A stretch of DNA of 64,000 nt, taken from assembly GCF_030272615.1 (NCBI RefSeq), contig NC_081413.1, positions 102,384,239 through 102,448,238 of the forward strand, written 5' to 3'. Below the pieces are notes generated by a model. It had not been told where the DNA came from, did no database searches, and saw only the letters and a program-made list of their open reading frames with translations. Numbering within the stretch: position 1 is the first letter of the stretch; each line of letters opens with the position of its first letter. Of this stretch, positions 53,547-64,000 are shown piece by piece. The translations under genes and the position numbers were made by a program. The stretch comes from Cryptomeria japonica. Its lineage: Eukaryota; Streptophyta; Pinopsida; Cupressales; Cupressaceae.

Positions 53547-54224
53547 GGAAATCGAGGTTGATCGAGGTCAACTAAGTGAAAGCAAGAGACAGAAGAATCT
53601 GATTTAAAAAAAAATCAAAATAGAAATAGCTGCTGAAAAAATTGAAACCCTATAGGAGAATTCTGGCATGAATTCCAAGGCACGAATTTTGAGGTTTGGA
53701 AGAAACCCAAAAATTAAAATTTTCTGCACCTAAAATAGCATAAATGGTGCCAAAAACAGCAAAAATCCCAACGTCCACAGAAATAGCAGAAATTGTGAAC
53801 TGTTTTTAAATTCCAAGGCAAATTTGTTGGCACAAAAATCGAGGCATGGAAAACGATGCACCCAAAAAAATTTGAGACCAACCTAGAAAAGCTCTCGCAA
53901 AACCCACCAAGAATTTGAAAACAAAATGCAGATCCGATGGCTCAAAAATCGAGGCATGGAAAACGATGCACCCAGAAAAATATGACAACGACCCAGTTGA
54001 GCTCTCGAAAAACCCACCAAGAATCTGCAACCAAAATAAAATTTCGACTTGAACAGAAAGGTCAAAACCCTAGTCGAAAATTGCAGAAACCCTAGGAAAA
54101 AAAAACTGCCCAGGAAGAGAAAAAAATCTGCTTTTAAAAAAAAACAGTTTTAAAAAAAAATCTCTTCAATAAAAACTTCGAAAAATTTTAATAACAAAAT
54201 TTTTTCGAAATTTTTAATTTCTAT
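53547..54224 (-). mobile_element. Copia untranslated leader
   Basis: Between Gag and the primer site; no gene. A ~120-bp block is repeated: 'ggcatggaaaacgatgcaccca' occurs at about 53842 and 53952, followed by similar 'aacccaccaagaat' segments (period near 110). Confidence 0.7.
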
Positions 54225-54236
54225 GCTCTGATACCA

Positions 54237-54563
54237 TGAAAAATAAATTGAATGAATGATTCAATAATCAGATGATTACATTGAACGATATACACACGTA
54301 TATATAGAGGTTACAAGACGATGTTCTATAATTAGAACATAATGTTGAAGTAAAAGATTAAAGAGCTAAAAGCTAAATTAAGCTTAAAAGCTAATTAATT
54401 AAAAAGAAAAAGCTAAATGCTAAATAAAGCTTAAAAGCTAATTAAGTAAAAAGAAAAAGCTAAATGCTAAATAAAGCTTAAAAGCTAATTAACTAAAAAG
54501 CTAAATGACCATTAAACAAGGAACTAAATATAGGTGACTAAAATATCATTAAATATTCTAATA
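54237..54563 (-). mobile_element. 5' LTR of the minus-strand copia
   Basis: Same 327-bp unit as 49110-49436, directly next to the primer site gctctgatacca (54225-54236) and followed by the duplication tatac. Confidence 0.95.
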
Positions 54564-54568
54564 TATAC

Positions 54569-55515
54569 ATCATTTATACATGGGTTTTAAATACAAAACC
54601 ATTAGTTAATAATTACTTGATGTGTATATTATTGTGACTTGTTTAATCTCCAATTCTGTATCTCATAGGCTGGAAAGCCATTTTTTGTGATTCTTAAACT
54701 TTTTTTACTTGCCCCAAAAATTCTCATAAATTCTTTTTCATAAATTCTTGAAGAGGTTCAAGAAACTCTCAGAATAATTTTGTAACGTTCTAATATGTAC
54801 AATAGGCATGACTATATTGAAGTGTCATTAAATTTCAGTGTCCACATGTGCAAAAGGTGGATTGCACTTGAATATCCAAATTGGTAATGGTGGAAATACT
54901 TCTCCATAGATTAATTATATTGATGTTGAGAAAAAAATGATAGATAAGGTATTGGGAAGGACCCCTATTTACCCCAACTGCCCAAGTTTTAAATTGTGGT
55001 CAATATACCCCTAGACCTAGAGAACCGAAAATAGGGATGCGATGCAACTAGGGAAATAACTGGAGTTTAAAATCAGAACACTTGCAAGTGATGCCATGCC
55101 TTTTGGAAATATGTGATTATAATCACTCTAAGTTATATATATACACAAACAAAAAAAACTCCAAGTTATATATATACACACAAAAAAATAAACTCTAAGT
55201 TATATATATACACACTCAAAAAAATAAAAAAAATTAAAGAAATAGAGTGCAATTAGTTTTTGGATTTGATTGTGTATAAGTTTTTTTGTATCAACGTTTC
55301 GGATCACACTCCGTGATCCATCATCAGGATAAAGAGTAAAAGAGAGAGTGAAGAGAGCAAAATGATCTTTGTATTGGGCAAAATTATGCTTTTAGGGTTT
55401 TTGGATGTAAAAAAAGAGTAAAAACATGTCTGTTTTTGTTACTTTTTGGTGCTCAATGCCTTTGGGTATGCTTGGGCATACCTACACTCTTGAGTACATA
55501 TCTTGGGCATACCCA
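54569..55515. other. Region between the two copia elements
   Basis: AT-rich with no ORF. It may continue the host intron. It holds a ~38-bp tandem repeat (55125-55215, 'aagttatatatatacacac' three times), the hammerhead-like motif (55292-55331) and a small palindrome gggtatgcttgggcatacc (55458-55476). Confidence 0.6.
55292..55331 (-). ncRNA. Hammerhead-ribozyme-like motif
   Basis: On the minus strand: UAUC (stem I side), CUGAUGA core (55321-55327), a 7-bp stem II ggaucac/gugaucc closed by ggagu, then GAAAC (55296-55300). Next come ACGU, the short self-complementary stem III seen in minimal type-I hammerheads, the cleavage triplet GUU, and GAUA, which pairs with UAUC to give stem I. One unpaired U lies between CUGAUGA and stem II, which may weaken or abolish activity. 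Such minimal motifs are known from Penelope-like elements; no Penelope ORF is visible nearby. Confidence 0.55.
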
Positions 55516-56792
55516 TGTTAGCAGCAAACAAGAAGGAAGATTGAGGGGGAGGGGGTGAATCAGTCTTCATCGGATCAAAGCAAATTAAACTTCAAAACAT
55601 AAACTAATAAACTACAACAATACAGATAAGAAAATTAACAACACAACACACAACACCAAGATTTTTGACGTGTAAAACCTGGTTAAGGGAAAAACCACGG
55701 TGGGAACTTATCCACAGTCAAATGATACTCTGCAGTAGTATTTGAAAATTTTACAATGGGGAATGCACTTGCATTCAGACACACTGCCTAGAGCTCACTG
55801 CTCAAAAGATATTTGCCTGGAAGGCTACAACCCTTAGGGAAGTCTCATTGACTAATAATATGATTCGGACTACAATCCGGAAGAAATGAACTGCAATGAT
55901 AGCATCTACAAATGCTTGATGATAGTTCTAGTTAAGCGCAATTGTCTGCTCTGCAACACCAATCTCACCTCAACACTTCATTGAATGATAAATCTCTTGT
56001 TTGCACATTCACCTCTTTCTGGTAATGCAGACACAATACTGACACCTAAATTACATAAGTATCTCACCTATATATACAAATCATCAACCTTGATAACAAG
56101 GTCGGCTAAACCCTCAACCCTCAACTCATAATTACAAAAATTACATTACACGATACAAAGATCGATCATCGGACCAATATAATGATTCACGTTACATAGC
56201 ATGGACCTATCTCAAATTCCCAAACGATCACATCCACCGGAAATCATGCCAAGTTTAACCGCAACACGCTACACCACCAAAAATACCGCATAACACGAAA
56301 ATCATCACCGGTTCATAGAAATCACCAAAAATCGCATAACGATCAATGCGGATCATCAAAACAAATAGGACACAACTAGGAAACACCAACAAGCATGTTA
56401 GAACCATCCGGAACAGTTGCACCAACACCACTTTTCAAATCTTCATTGATCAACATCTAGAAGCTGAAGAACACAACCAATCAACAGTTGTCACGAAGAA
56501 AGATAAATTGCGAAGCACCAAATCACGAACCATCTGAAATGAAGATACACAAGATCATCCCAAACAATATCCCAAAGTCTTAGCACAAGATCTGATCACA
56601 CTCGAATATACCGAAGGAAATACCGGTCTCTACAAAACAATGATCAGCAAAACCAAACTACAAAACCGGATCAAAAAATCTTCCCAAACTCATCGGAAAA
56701 AATCACAGGAATATGTTGACATCAATGACAACAACATATCCTAGTAGCAGCAATGATCAACCAAATCCAACGATCTTCCCAACAATCCAACA
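55516..56792 (-). mobile_element. 3' LTR of the Sirevirus-like element
   Basis: 1,277 bp, starts tgttagcagcaaac and ends aatccaaca. It matches 61341-62624 throughout with scattered differences. The short ORFs in it (for example 56346-56537) recur in the other LTR and are not genes. Confidence 0.9.
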
Positions 56793-57114
56793 ATCTCCCC
56801 CTTTGGCATTGATGGCAACATATGAATGTGAAAAACAGTCAAAGCAAAGAAAGAAGATATCACCAGCAAACTCCCCCTAAGATCAAGATATATAAAGTAG
56901 TTTTTCACATGATCTCTCTCCCCCTTTGATAACAATGCCAAAGATCTCCAAAACAGAAAATCAAACTCTCTCTCAAAACAAAAATATGAATCTCTCTCCC
57001 TAGAACATACAACCAAATCAATAGACTACTCGAGCAGAGGAGCAACACCAACTCATCAATCCGGATAAAAGAATAAGGCTTTAAAGTCCATCTGATCAAT
57101 GCAACTCAATGCTT
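56793..57114 (-). mobile_element. 3' untranslated region with three polypurine tracts
   Basis: C-rich runs ctccccctttgg (56795-56806), ctccccctaa (56871-56880) and ctctccccctttg (56915-56927) are polypurine tracts on the minus strand. The first abuts the LTR. Multiple tracts are a reported Sirevirus trait. Confidence 0.7.
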
Positions 57115-58751
57115 CTAATTCTCATATGGAGGGGTGGATACCCCTAACTTGTCTCTCAAGTAGACAAATGTATCTGCAGGCAAAGGCTTAGTGAAAATAT
57201 AAGCAATTTGTTCCTTTGTAGATACATACTTCAGCTTCACCTTCCCTTCATTGACTTTCTCTCTCAAGTAATTATATTTGATTGATATATGCTTAGTCTT
57301 TGAATGTTGCACCGGGTTCTTTGACATGTTTATAGCACTGAAATTATCACAGTATATAATAGTAGGCTCATCATGAATAACTCTGGTATCTTTTAACATT
57401 TGCTTCATCCAAACTATCTGAGTGCAATTACTAGCAGCAACAATGTACTCAGCTTTAGCAGTAGATAGAGATACTGAATCTTGTTTCTTACTTGCCCAAG
57501 AAACTAACTTCTTACCCAAGAAGAATGCTCCATCGATAGTACTCTTCCGGTCATCTACATCACCAACCCAATCTGCATCAGTGTAAAGCACATAACATGA
57601 AATCATCATTCTTTGGATACCATAAACCATAATCCATAGTTCCCTTTAGATATCTGATAATCCTCTTAACAGCAGTGACATGACTCTCCTTCGGATCAGC
57701 TTGATATCTAGCAGCCATACACACAACATGCATAATGTCAAGCCTAGTCTGAGTAAGATATAGCAGTCTACCAACCATAGATCTGTACAAACTTTGATTA
57801 GCTTTTGGGGATTCGTCATTTTTAGACAGTTTACAACTAGTCACCATAGGAGTTCCAACTGGTTTGGAATCATCTAGTCCAAACTTCTTCAACAGTTCCT
57901 TCACATACTTAGTTTGAGATATAAAGATACCTTTTCCTGTGTGTGCAATCTGCAACCTTAAGAAAAATTTAATCTCACCAATCTTAGACATCTCAAATTC
58001 TTTTTGCATATCACCGACAAACTTCATACTCATATCATCATCACCACCAAAAATAATGTCATCAACAAAGACCTCAACAATCATAATGTTATCGTTTTCA
58101 ATTTTAAAGTACATACTATTGTCAACAACACCTTTCGTAAATCCCAATTTCAACAAATATTTGTCTAATCTAGCATACCAGTCTCTAGAAGCTTGTTTCA
58201 ATCAATAAAGTGCTTTCTTCAACTTACATACCATGTCTCCATCATCCGATAGTGAAAATCCATCAGATTGCTCAATGTAAACCTCTTCCTCTAGATCACC
58301 ATTCAAAAATGCAGATTTGACATCCATTTGATATACCTTGAAATCTTTATAAGCAGCATAAGCAAGTAGCAGCCTAACAGCCTTCAATTTTGGCAACCGA
58401 AGCAAAAGTTTCTTCATAATCAATCCCTTCTTGCTGTGAATACCCTTCGCAGACCAGTCTAGCTTTATTTCTGATTACTTCACCGGCTTCATTCAATTTG
58501 TTTCTGAAAACCCACTTAGTAGCAATAACATTTTTATCCTTAGCTCTAGGCACAAGTTCCCAAGTGTTGTTCTTTTCAATCCGATCTAACTCTTCTTCCA
58601 TGGCCCTTATCCAATTTTCATCTTTATAGGCTTCAACAACATCTTTAGGTTCAACTTTAGAAATCAAACATACTTCTTCCGCAGCTAACCTTCTTCTAGT
58701 CATCACACATTTATTCTTATCATCAATGATCTGATTTTCAGAATGATTCAA
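57115..58751 (-). pseudogene. pol: Sirevirus-like RT and RNase H
   Basis: Minus strand. The RT N-terminus reads WELVPRAKDKNVIATKWVFRNK (about 58500-58570), then a frame change at about 58380-58423, QMDVKSAFLNGDLEEEVYIEQ and a stop at 58202. KQASRDWYARLDKYL starts the next piece, with FVDDIIFGG (about 58047-58073, YxDD box with F). RNase H: TDADWVGDVDDRKST (about 57530-57580), SLSTAKAEYI, YCDNFSAINMSKNP and FTKPLP. It ends at 57115. Frameshifts near 57600 and 58400 inactivate it. Confidence 0.9.
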
Positions 58752-58781
58752 TCTAACATACCTCGGAGTCTTCCGATTGTT

Positions 58782-59864
58782 CTAATCCTCATCATCAACA
58801 ACAACAACATCCGGATTAACAGTCTCTACCGAATCTTTCTGCTTAGGCTCTTCAAGTTGAATAGGAGCTAAGACAACATGTTGACCATCATCATAAGCTC
58901 TGATCTCCTTCCCAAGGTTCTCATCTACCTTCACATTTGCACTCTCAACTATCTTTCTCAGTCTCTTATTATAGCATCGGTAGGCTTTACTCTTTGGAGA
59001 ATATCTAAAAAAGATACCTTCATCACTTCTAGCATCAAACGTTCCAAGATCCTCATCTCTCTTGATATAACATTTGCTACCAAAAACTTTGAAATATCTT
59101 ACAGTAGGAACATGACCAAACCAAAGCTCATAAGGGGTCTTACCGGTATCACCTTTGATATGAACTCTGTTAAATGTATAGACTGCAATGCTAATGACTT
59201 CTCTCCAGTAGATCTTCGGAACATTTCCTTCAATCAACACAGTTCTTGCAGCATCCAAAACAATACGGTTCTTCCTTTCAACAATTCCATTATGCTGTGG
59301 GGTTGTAGGAGCAGATAATTGTCTTCTGATTCCATGCATCTCACAGAAAGAATTGAACTCACTGGAATAGAATTCTCCACCTTTATCAGATCTCAGACAC
59401 TTCAGCTTCAATCCGGACTCAGTTTCAACTTTAGCTTTGAATATCTTGAATTTCTCAAATGTTTTTGATTTTTCCTTCAAAAAGACAACCCACATCATCC
59501 TGGAATAATCATCAATTAGCAGCATAAAGTATCTATCACTCTGCACACTTCTAACATTTGTGGGTCCACATAGGTCATTATGTACAAGATCTAGCAATCC
59601 ATTAGATGTATAAGGTTTGCTCTTGAAATAAATTCTTGTTTGCTTACCCAACTGACATTCCTTACATATCGGATTAACAGGTTTAACAATCATAGGTAGA
59701 TCGCTAACAGCTTGTGTAGAACTGATCTTAATCAATGAATCAAAGTTTACATGACACATCCTTCTATGCCACAACCAACTCTCATCTATCTTAGCAATCA
59801 AACAACTTTTCTCACCAGCATTCAAATGAAAAATGTTACCTTCAGTCTTTAGTCCTAGTTGCAA
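58782..59864 (-). pseudogene. pol: Sirevirus-like integrase
   Basis: A 360-codon frame. HHCC zinc domain (WHRRMCHVNFDSL ... CKECQLGK, about 59640-59780). Core: HNDLCGPT (Asp), LRSDKGGEF (Asp, about 59375-59400) and QHNGIVERKNRIV (Glu, about 59265-59300). C-terminal part: YELWFGHVPTVRYFKVFGSKCY. The catalytic residues are intact. It ends in an acidic stretch before a stop near 58779. Confidence 0.9.
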
Positions 59865-60089
59865 TCTCTATACCGGAGGCATTCAAGATCTTGCATTTAC
59901 CATCCTTGAATGTAGATCATAACCCTTATCAACCATCTGTCCAACACTCAAAAGATTACGCTTCAAACCTTCAACATACAAGACATCATTAGTGTTATGC
60001 TTACCATCAAAAGAAATAGAACCTCTCATGGATTAAATAGGCTTTGTCATCTCCAAATCTAACTATTCCACCATCATACCTTTCCATGC

Positions 60090-61284
60090 TTACAAATTTG
60101 CTTTAACATTGGTCATATGATGTGAACAACCATTGTCAATCACCCATTCACTTTTTTCTTCTACTTTAGCAGCCAAAGTTTTCTTCTCAACAAAACAGCT
60201 AGTGGAATCAATAGGTACAGGTTTGTCTTCTTTAATGGCAATAAACACAACTTTATCTCCTTTTGATTCATCATTTGTAACACCTTCATCTACAGCATAA
60301 TAACAATTCTTCTGGTTCCTAAACTTCGGGTTAGACTTATAGGGCTTATCATACTTTTCATGCTTCTCGTATCTATCATTTATGTCATGCTTATCAAACT
60401 TATCATGTCTGTCATACTTAGCCATTCTCTCCGGGCATCTAGAAGCAAAATGTCCTATCTTATTACAAGAAAAACATTTCAAAGGCAACTTTCCATCATA
60501 CTTACCGGCACCTTTAGGCAATCTCCGGGCAATCAGTGCTTCAAGCTCATCAAGCTCTCTTTCTTGCTCAGCTATCTCTCTTCTTTCTCTTTCATATCTG
60601 GATATCCCACACTCATCATGATCAAATTTTTGCTTATCGGATTCTGATGCTGATGCTCTAAATGCAGTCTCAAACTTTCCATGTGATTCTCCAAATTCGC
60701 TTAGCTCAAATGCAACAAGTTTTCCAACCAACACATCTCTTGTTACTGTAGTCACACTTCGAATCTCATCAATAGCAGCAACATTATGTTTACAAGGAGG
60801 CGGCAAAGATCTCAACACCTTAGCAAAAATCTCATCGTCCTCAATCTTTCCACCGGCATTCCTGATACCAAGGACAAGTTCATTCACCTTAGCCATGTAT
60901 GAATGTATATTCTCATCATCTCCCATCTTCAATGTCTCATACTTTCCTTTCAAGCTCTGCAACTTAGCAATTTTCACTTGACTATCACCTTCATACAGGA
61001 TCTCAAGCTTCTCCCAGATCTCATGTGCGGTCTAAAGTCCCATAACATTTGTCATTTCAGAATTAGTCAGGGCACTAAGCAATGATTCCTTCGCTCTGAT
61101 GTTATATTCTGCTTCCTTAACCTCATCAGGATTGGATGGTCCATTTTGAGGAACAACATAGACATTCTTAGTAATCCTCTCCAAGACATTTCAAGTGCAC
61201 CTCCATTCGGCTCTTCCATATAGTATAGTTACTTCCATCAAACCTCATACTATCCTTCTTGAAAAGAATACCTTGAGCTGCCAT
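60090..61284 (-). pseudogene. gag: Sirevirus-like Gag and start of protease
   Basis: Probable ATG at 61284 (minus), MAAQGILFKKDSMRFDGSNYTIWKSRME. A frame change and a TAG at about 61033 (GL*TAHEIW, probably CAG originally) follow. Then an open part from 60977: Gag core, an acidic/basic coiled region, the CCHC knuckle CFSCNKIGHFASRC (about 60430-60475) and a Lys/Asp/His/Tyr-rich repeat (YDRHDKFDKHD...). The protease start is WVIDNGCSHHMT (about 60115-60150): the catalytic Asp is kept, but the usual Ser of DSG is Asn. Confidence 0.85.
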
Positions 61285-61326
61285 CCCGGATCTCCTCAAG
61301 TGATTAAGCTTCTACCGGAGGATCTA

Positions 61327-61338
61327 GCTCTGATACCA
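61327..61338 (-). other. Primer-binding site of the Sirevirus-like element
   Basis: gctctgatacca on the plus strand, tggtatcagagc on the minus; two bases (at) separate it from the LTR at 61341. Confidence 0.9.
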
Positions 61339-61340
61339 AT

Positions 61341-62624
61341 TGTTAGCAGCAAACAAGAAGGAAGACTGAGAGGGGGGGGGGGGGGGTGAATTAGTCTTCA
61401 CCGGATCAAAGCAAATTAAACTTCAAAACATAAACTGATAAATTGCAGCAATAACAGATAAGCAAATTAACAACACAACACACAACACCAAGATTTTTGA
61501 CGTGGAAAACCTGGTTAAGGGAAAAACCACGGTGGGAACCTACCCACAATCAGATGATACTCTGCAGTAGCATGTGAAAATTTTACAATCGGGAATGCAC
61601 TTGCATTCAGGCACACTGCTTAGAGCTCACTGCTCAAAAGATATTTGCCCGGAAGGCTACAACCCTCAGGGAAGTCTCACTGACTTACAATATGATTCGG
61701 ATTACAATCCGAAAGAAATGAATTGCAATGATAGCATCTACAAATGCCTGATGACAGTTCGGGTTAAGCACAATTGTCTGCTCTGCAACACCAATCTCAC
61801 CTCAACACTTCACTGAATGATAAATCTCTCGTTCGCACATTCACCTCTTTCTAATAATGTAGACACAATATCGACACTTAAATTACATAAGTATCTCACC
61901 TATATATACAAATCGTCAACCTTGATAACAAGGTTGGCTAAACCCTCAACACTCAACTCATAATTACAAAAATTACATTACAGGATACAAAGATCGATCA
62001 CCGGACCAATATAATGATTCACGTTACATAGCATGGACCTAATTCAAATTCTCAAACGATCACATCTACCAGAAATCACTCCAAGTTCAACTGCAACACG
62101 CTACACCACCAGAAATACCGCATAACACGAAAATCATCACCGGTTCATAGAAATCACCAAAATGCGCACAACGATCAATGCGGATCATCAAAACAAATAG
62201 GACACGACTAGGAAACACCAGCAAGCACATCATAACCATTCAGAACAATTGCACCAACACCACTTTTCAAATCTTCATCGATCAACATCTAGAAGCTCAA
62301 GAACACAACCAATCAGCAACTGTCACGAAGAAAGATAACTTGCGGAGCACCAAATCATGAACCATCTGAAATGAAGATATACAAGATCATCCCAAACAAT
62401 ATTTAAAAGTCTTAGCATAAGATCTGATCACACCGGAATATATCGGAGGAAATATTGGTCTTTGCAAAACAGTGATCAGCAAAACCAAACTACAAAACCG
62501 GATTAGAAAATCTTCCCAAACTCACTAAAATAAATCACAGGAATATGTTGACATCAATGACAACAACATATCCTAGTAGCAGCAATGATCAACCAAATCC
62601 AACAATCTTCCCAACAATCCAACA
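61341..62624 (-). mobile_element. 5' LTR of the Sirevirus-like element
   Basis: 1,284 bp, same unit as 55516-56792. A run of 14 or more G at about 61371-61386 sits where the other LTR has gagggggaggggg, a slippage-prone site. Confidence 0.9.
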
Positions 62625-62833
62625 ACCTAGGCATACTTGTACCCAAACATACCCTGTATAGGTGCGGGAGGTCTTAACGGCATACCTGATAACTTAGTAT
62701 AGCTTGCATATAATAAACAAAACCACCATAAAAAAATTAAAAAAACTACTTTGATGTCCTTACTCATTATTAAAAATAATAAAATCAGCAATCAATGTTA
62801 TATGGGTCTTAATAAAGATCATCATTATTGACA

Positions 62834-63770
62834 TTAGATGATTTTAGGTAGATTAGGATCATCACAAGGAGTGCCACTGACATTGACACTAAAAATATGT
62901 TGGCTATTTGACTCCTCAAAAAATGGAGATTGTTGGGCAGTGGAGTCATCCAAGTTAGTAGGCACTGCTTCTACATCCCACAACTTTGTTACCCCTTCCT
63001 TATAGTCATTTTGCTTGTTCAAAAGAAGGTACAAGTTGGAATGTACATAAACTAAGTCCTTTACCTTTGTTTATGCTAAATTGGTTGTACTTTACCATGT
63101 AGATGTTGTTTGTATTTCAATTATGCTTAGAAGAAGATGAATAGGCAACAACCCATTGAGGCAAAATTAGAAATGAAACTTTAGAGTTGATTTTTTTTAA
63201 ATGAAAAGTAATTTAGATTTATAGAGTTTGATTAAAAAAAAGAAGCTTGCAGTAAAACTTTGATTGCAAGAGGTTGTAGGTGTTGGAATGTTTAACTATT
63301 GAGGTAACACCAATTGTGAGCATCTTTCTTGTCTCAAAGAGCAGAAATACTTTGACTATTAGAGTATACAAAACAAACAAACTCATTCATGACTACGTCC
63401 TCCAAATTAGGATTAGGGAAGAGTCTAGCAAACATTAGTTTTTACCTTTCATTAACTTGTGCATCTTTATATGGTGCAATCTTTGACAACAAAATGATCT
63501 TAGTGTTGTAACATTTTGGAGTCAATGCAGAGTCAAGAAGATCTAATGGGGTGATCATTTTGTTCTGTTGCTCAGCAAGAATTGTTTGTACCTATTTGAA
63601 AAAAGTTTTGTCAAGATCTTTCTCTTTCTCATTTATGATGGTCATCATCTTCTCAATCTTTGAGTTGATGTCATCATATACGTTTTGCGAACATGGCTTA
63701 TCCATTTCAATATAACAAATCATACTCAAGATGGGCCCGACGAAACTAAGAAGATATTCCACATGAATGC
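62834..63770 (-). pseudogene. hAT-family transposase remnant
   Basis: Minus strand. The middle of a plant hAT transposase comes first: FVGPILSMICYIEMDKPCSQNVYDDINSKIEKMM (about 63650-63760), then TILAEQQNKMITPLDLLDSALTPKCYNTK (about 63510-63600), with in-frame stops. The C-terminal end follows: KDLVYVHSNLYLLLNKQNDYKEGVTKLWDVE (about 62960-63065), the hAT dimerisation-region end, finishing PNLPKII at 62834. Related proteins read VHSNLRLLSR and TKMWDV here. No terminal inverted repeats were found; upstream parts lie beyond the window or are lost. Confidence 0.65.
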
Positions 63771-64000
63771 TTCAAGTGTCATTTAGGATCATCCATTCAA
63801 TATTTATTGCCCTTTATTGTTGGATTGCCTTCATATAGACAAAAAATCATTGACGACCATGCGAGAAAGTGCCTCCCACACCTTAATAAGTCGTCTCAAG
63901 ACGATTGTGTTAGAGGTGAATTGGGTTTTTTTAACATATTAAAAAACATTTTTAAAAGAAAAGAAAAGAAACTAAAAGTTAAAAAAAATTACTGAAGTAA
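63771..64000. other. Unannotated right edge
   Basis: No feature is supported. It could hold more of the hAT element on the minus strand, but stops are dense. The plus-strand frame 63807-63995 ends in a Lys/Phe-rich low-complexity tail and is not convincing. Confidence 0.4.

Larger units (their letters stand above)
49110..54563 (-). mobile_element. Near-complete Ty1/copia element, minus strand
   Basis: LTRs of 327 bp each (49110-49436 and 54237-54563) with 7 differences (about 97.9% identity), flanked by tatac at 49105-49109 and 54564-54568. The primer site is at 54225-54236, and a polypurine tract (minus strand aattaagggaggg) lies at 49437-49449. The order Gag, protease, integrase, RT, RNase H is copia. 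Five in-frame stops but almost no frameshifts: a fairly young, inactivated copy. The LTR ends are TA...CA on the minus strand, a known non-canonical type. Confidence 0.95.
55516..62624 (-). mobile_element. Complete Sirevirus-like copia element, decayed
   Basis: Left LTR 55516-56792 and right LTR 61341-62624 (TGTTAG...CCAACA), with near-matching duplications accca (55511-55515) and accta (62625-62629). The primer site is at 61327-61338. Three polypurine-like tracts (minus strand ...gggggag...) lie near the 3' LTR, as in Sireviruses. Gag to RNase H is present with several stops and frameshifts. Confidence 0.9.

Overview
This is transposon-dominated nuclear DNA from a seed plant, most likely a conifer or other gymnosperm (inference from the mix of long LTR elements, large introns and very few genes; no species marker is visible). 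Almost everything recognisable is a retroelement, often nested in another. Only one piece of a probable host gene was found: a first exon at 46481-46786 followed by a long, repeat-filled intron. No rRNA, tRNA gene, CRISPR or bacterial-type feature is present.

Left block (1-17165). Two minus-strand LTR elements of one family (ends TGTAATGTCC...GGACATTACA) occupy 1-1617 and 12331-14620; the second has only 412 bp between its LTRs. A second minus-strand, apparently non-coding copia-like element (LTRs 1618-1978 and 12083-12330) sits between them. It is split by a plus-strand Ty3/gypsy element (2281 to about 9974) with four zinc knuckles, protease, RT, RNase H and integrase, all broken, plus an extra downstream ORF with coiled coil and 51-nt repeats. 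Tail fragments of another gypsy element (14621-16090) and of a copia element whose LTR carries a 21-bp minisatellite (16091-17165) follow.

Middle block (17166-23952) has no convincing gene. It holds 115-bp, 90-bp and 439-bp tandem duplications and an AT-rich domain.

LINE block (23953-46138). A 9-kb L1-type LINE (23970-40076, 15-17 bp target duplication) carries a 7-kb young, non-autonomous copia element (30053-37087, duplication gttat) in its RNase H domain. That element in turn carries a 1.9-kb solo LTR (34243-36135, duplication ccttt). Reading frames on both sides of each insertion match once the insert is discounted, so the nesting order is secure: LINE, then copia, then solo LTR. The LINE has an unexplained ORF between ORF2 and its poly(A). 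Three further minus-strand LINE copies follow: an ORF1-only half-LINE (40181-41930), an RNase H fragment split by a second solo LTR (42342-44645) and another 3' fragment (44946-46088).

Gene and right block (46138-64000). The intron of the host gene contains a tRNA-derived SINE (47784-47970) and ~216-bp tandem repeats. A near-complete minus-strand copia element with TA...CA LTR ends (49110-54563) lies in or just beyond it. Then come a hammerhead-ribozyme-like motif on the minus strand (55292-55331), a complete but decayed Sirevirus-like copia element (55516-62624) and a degraded hAT transposase (62834-63770).

The observations most worth following are the hammerhead-like motif, the dense CGTAC (SBP-box-like) clusters shared by three unrelated elements, the gag-protease-only copia with a new acidic tail, the extra LINE ORF and the SINE.
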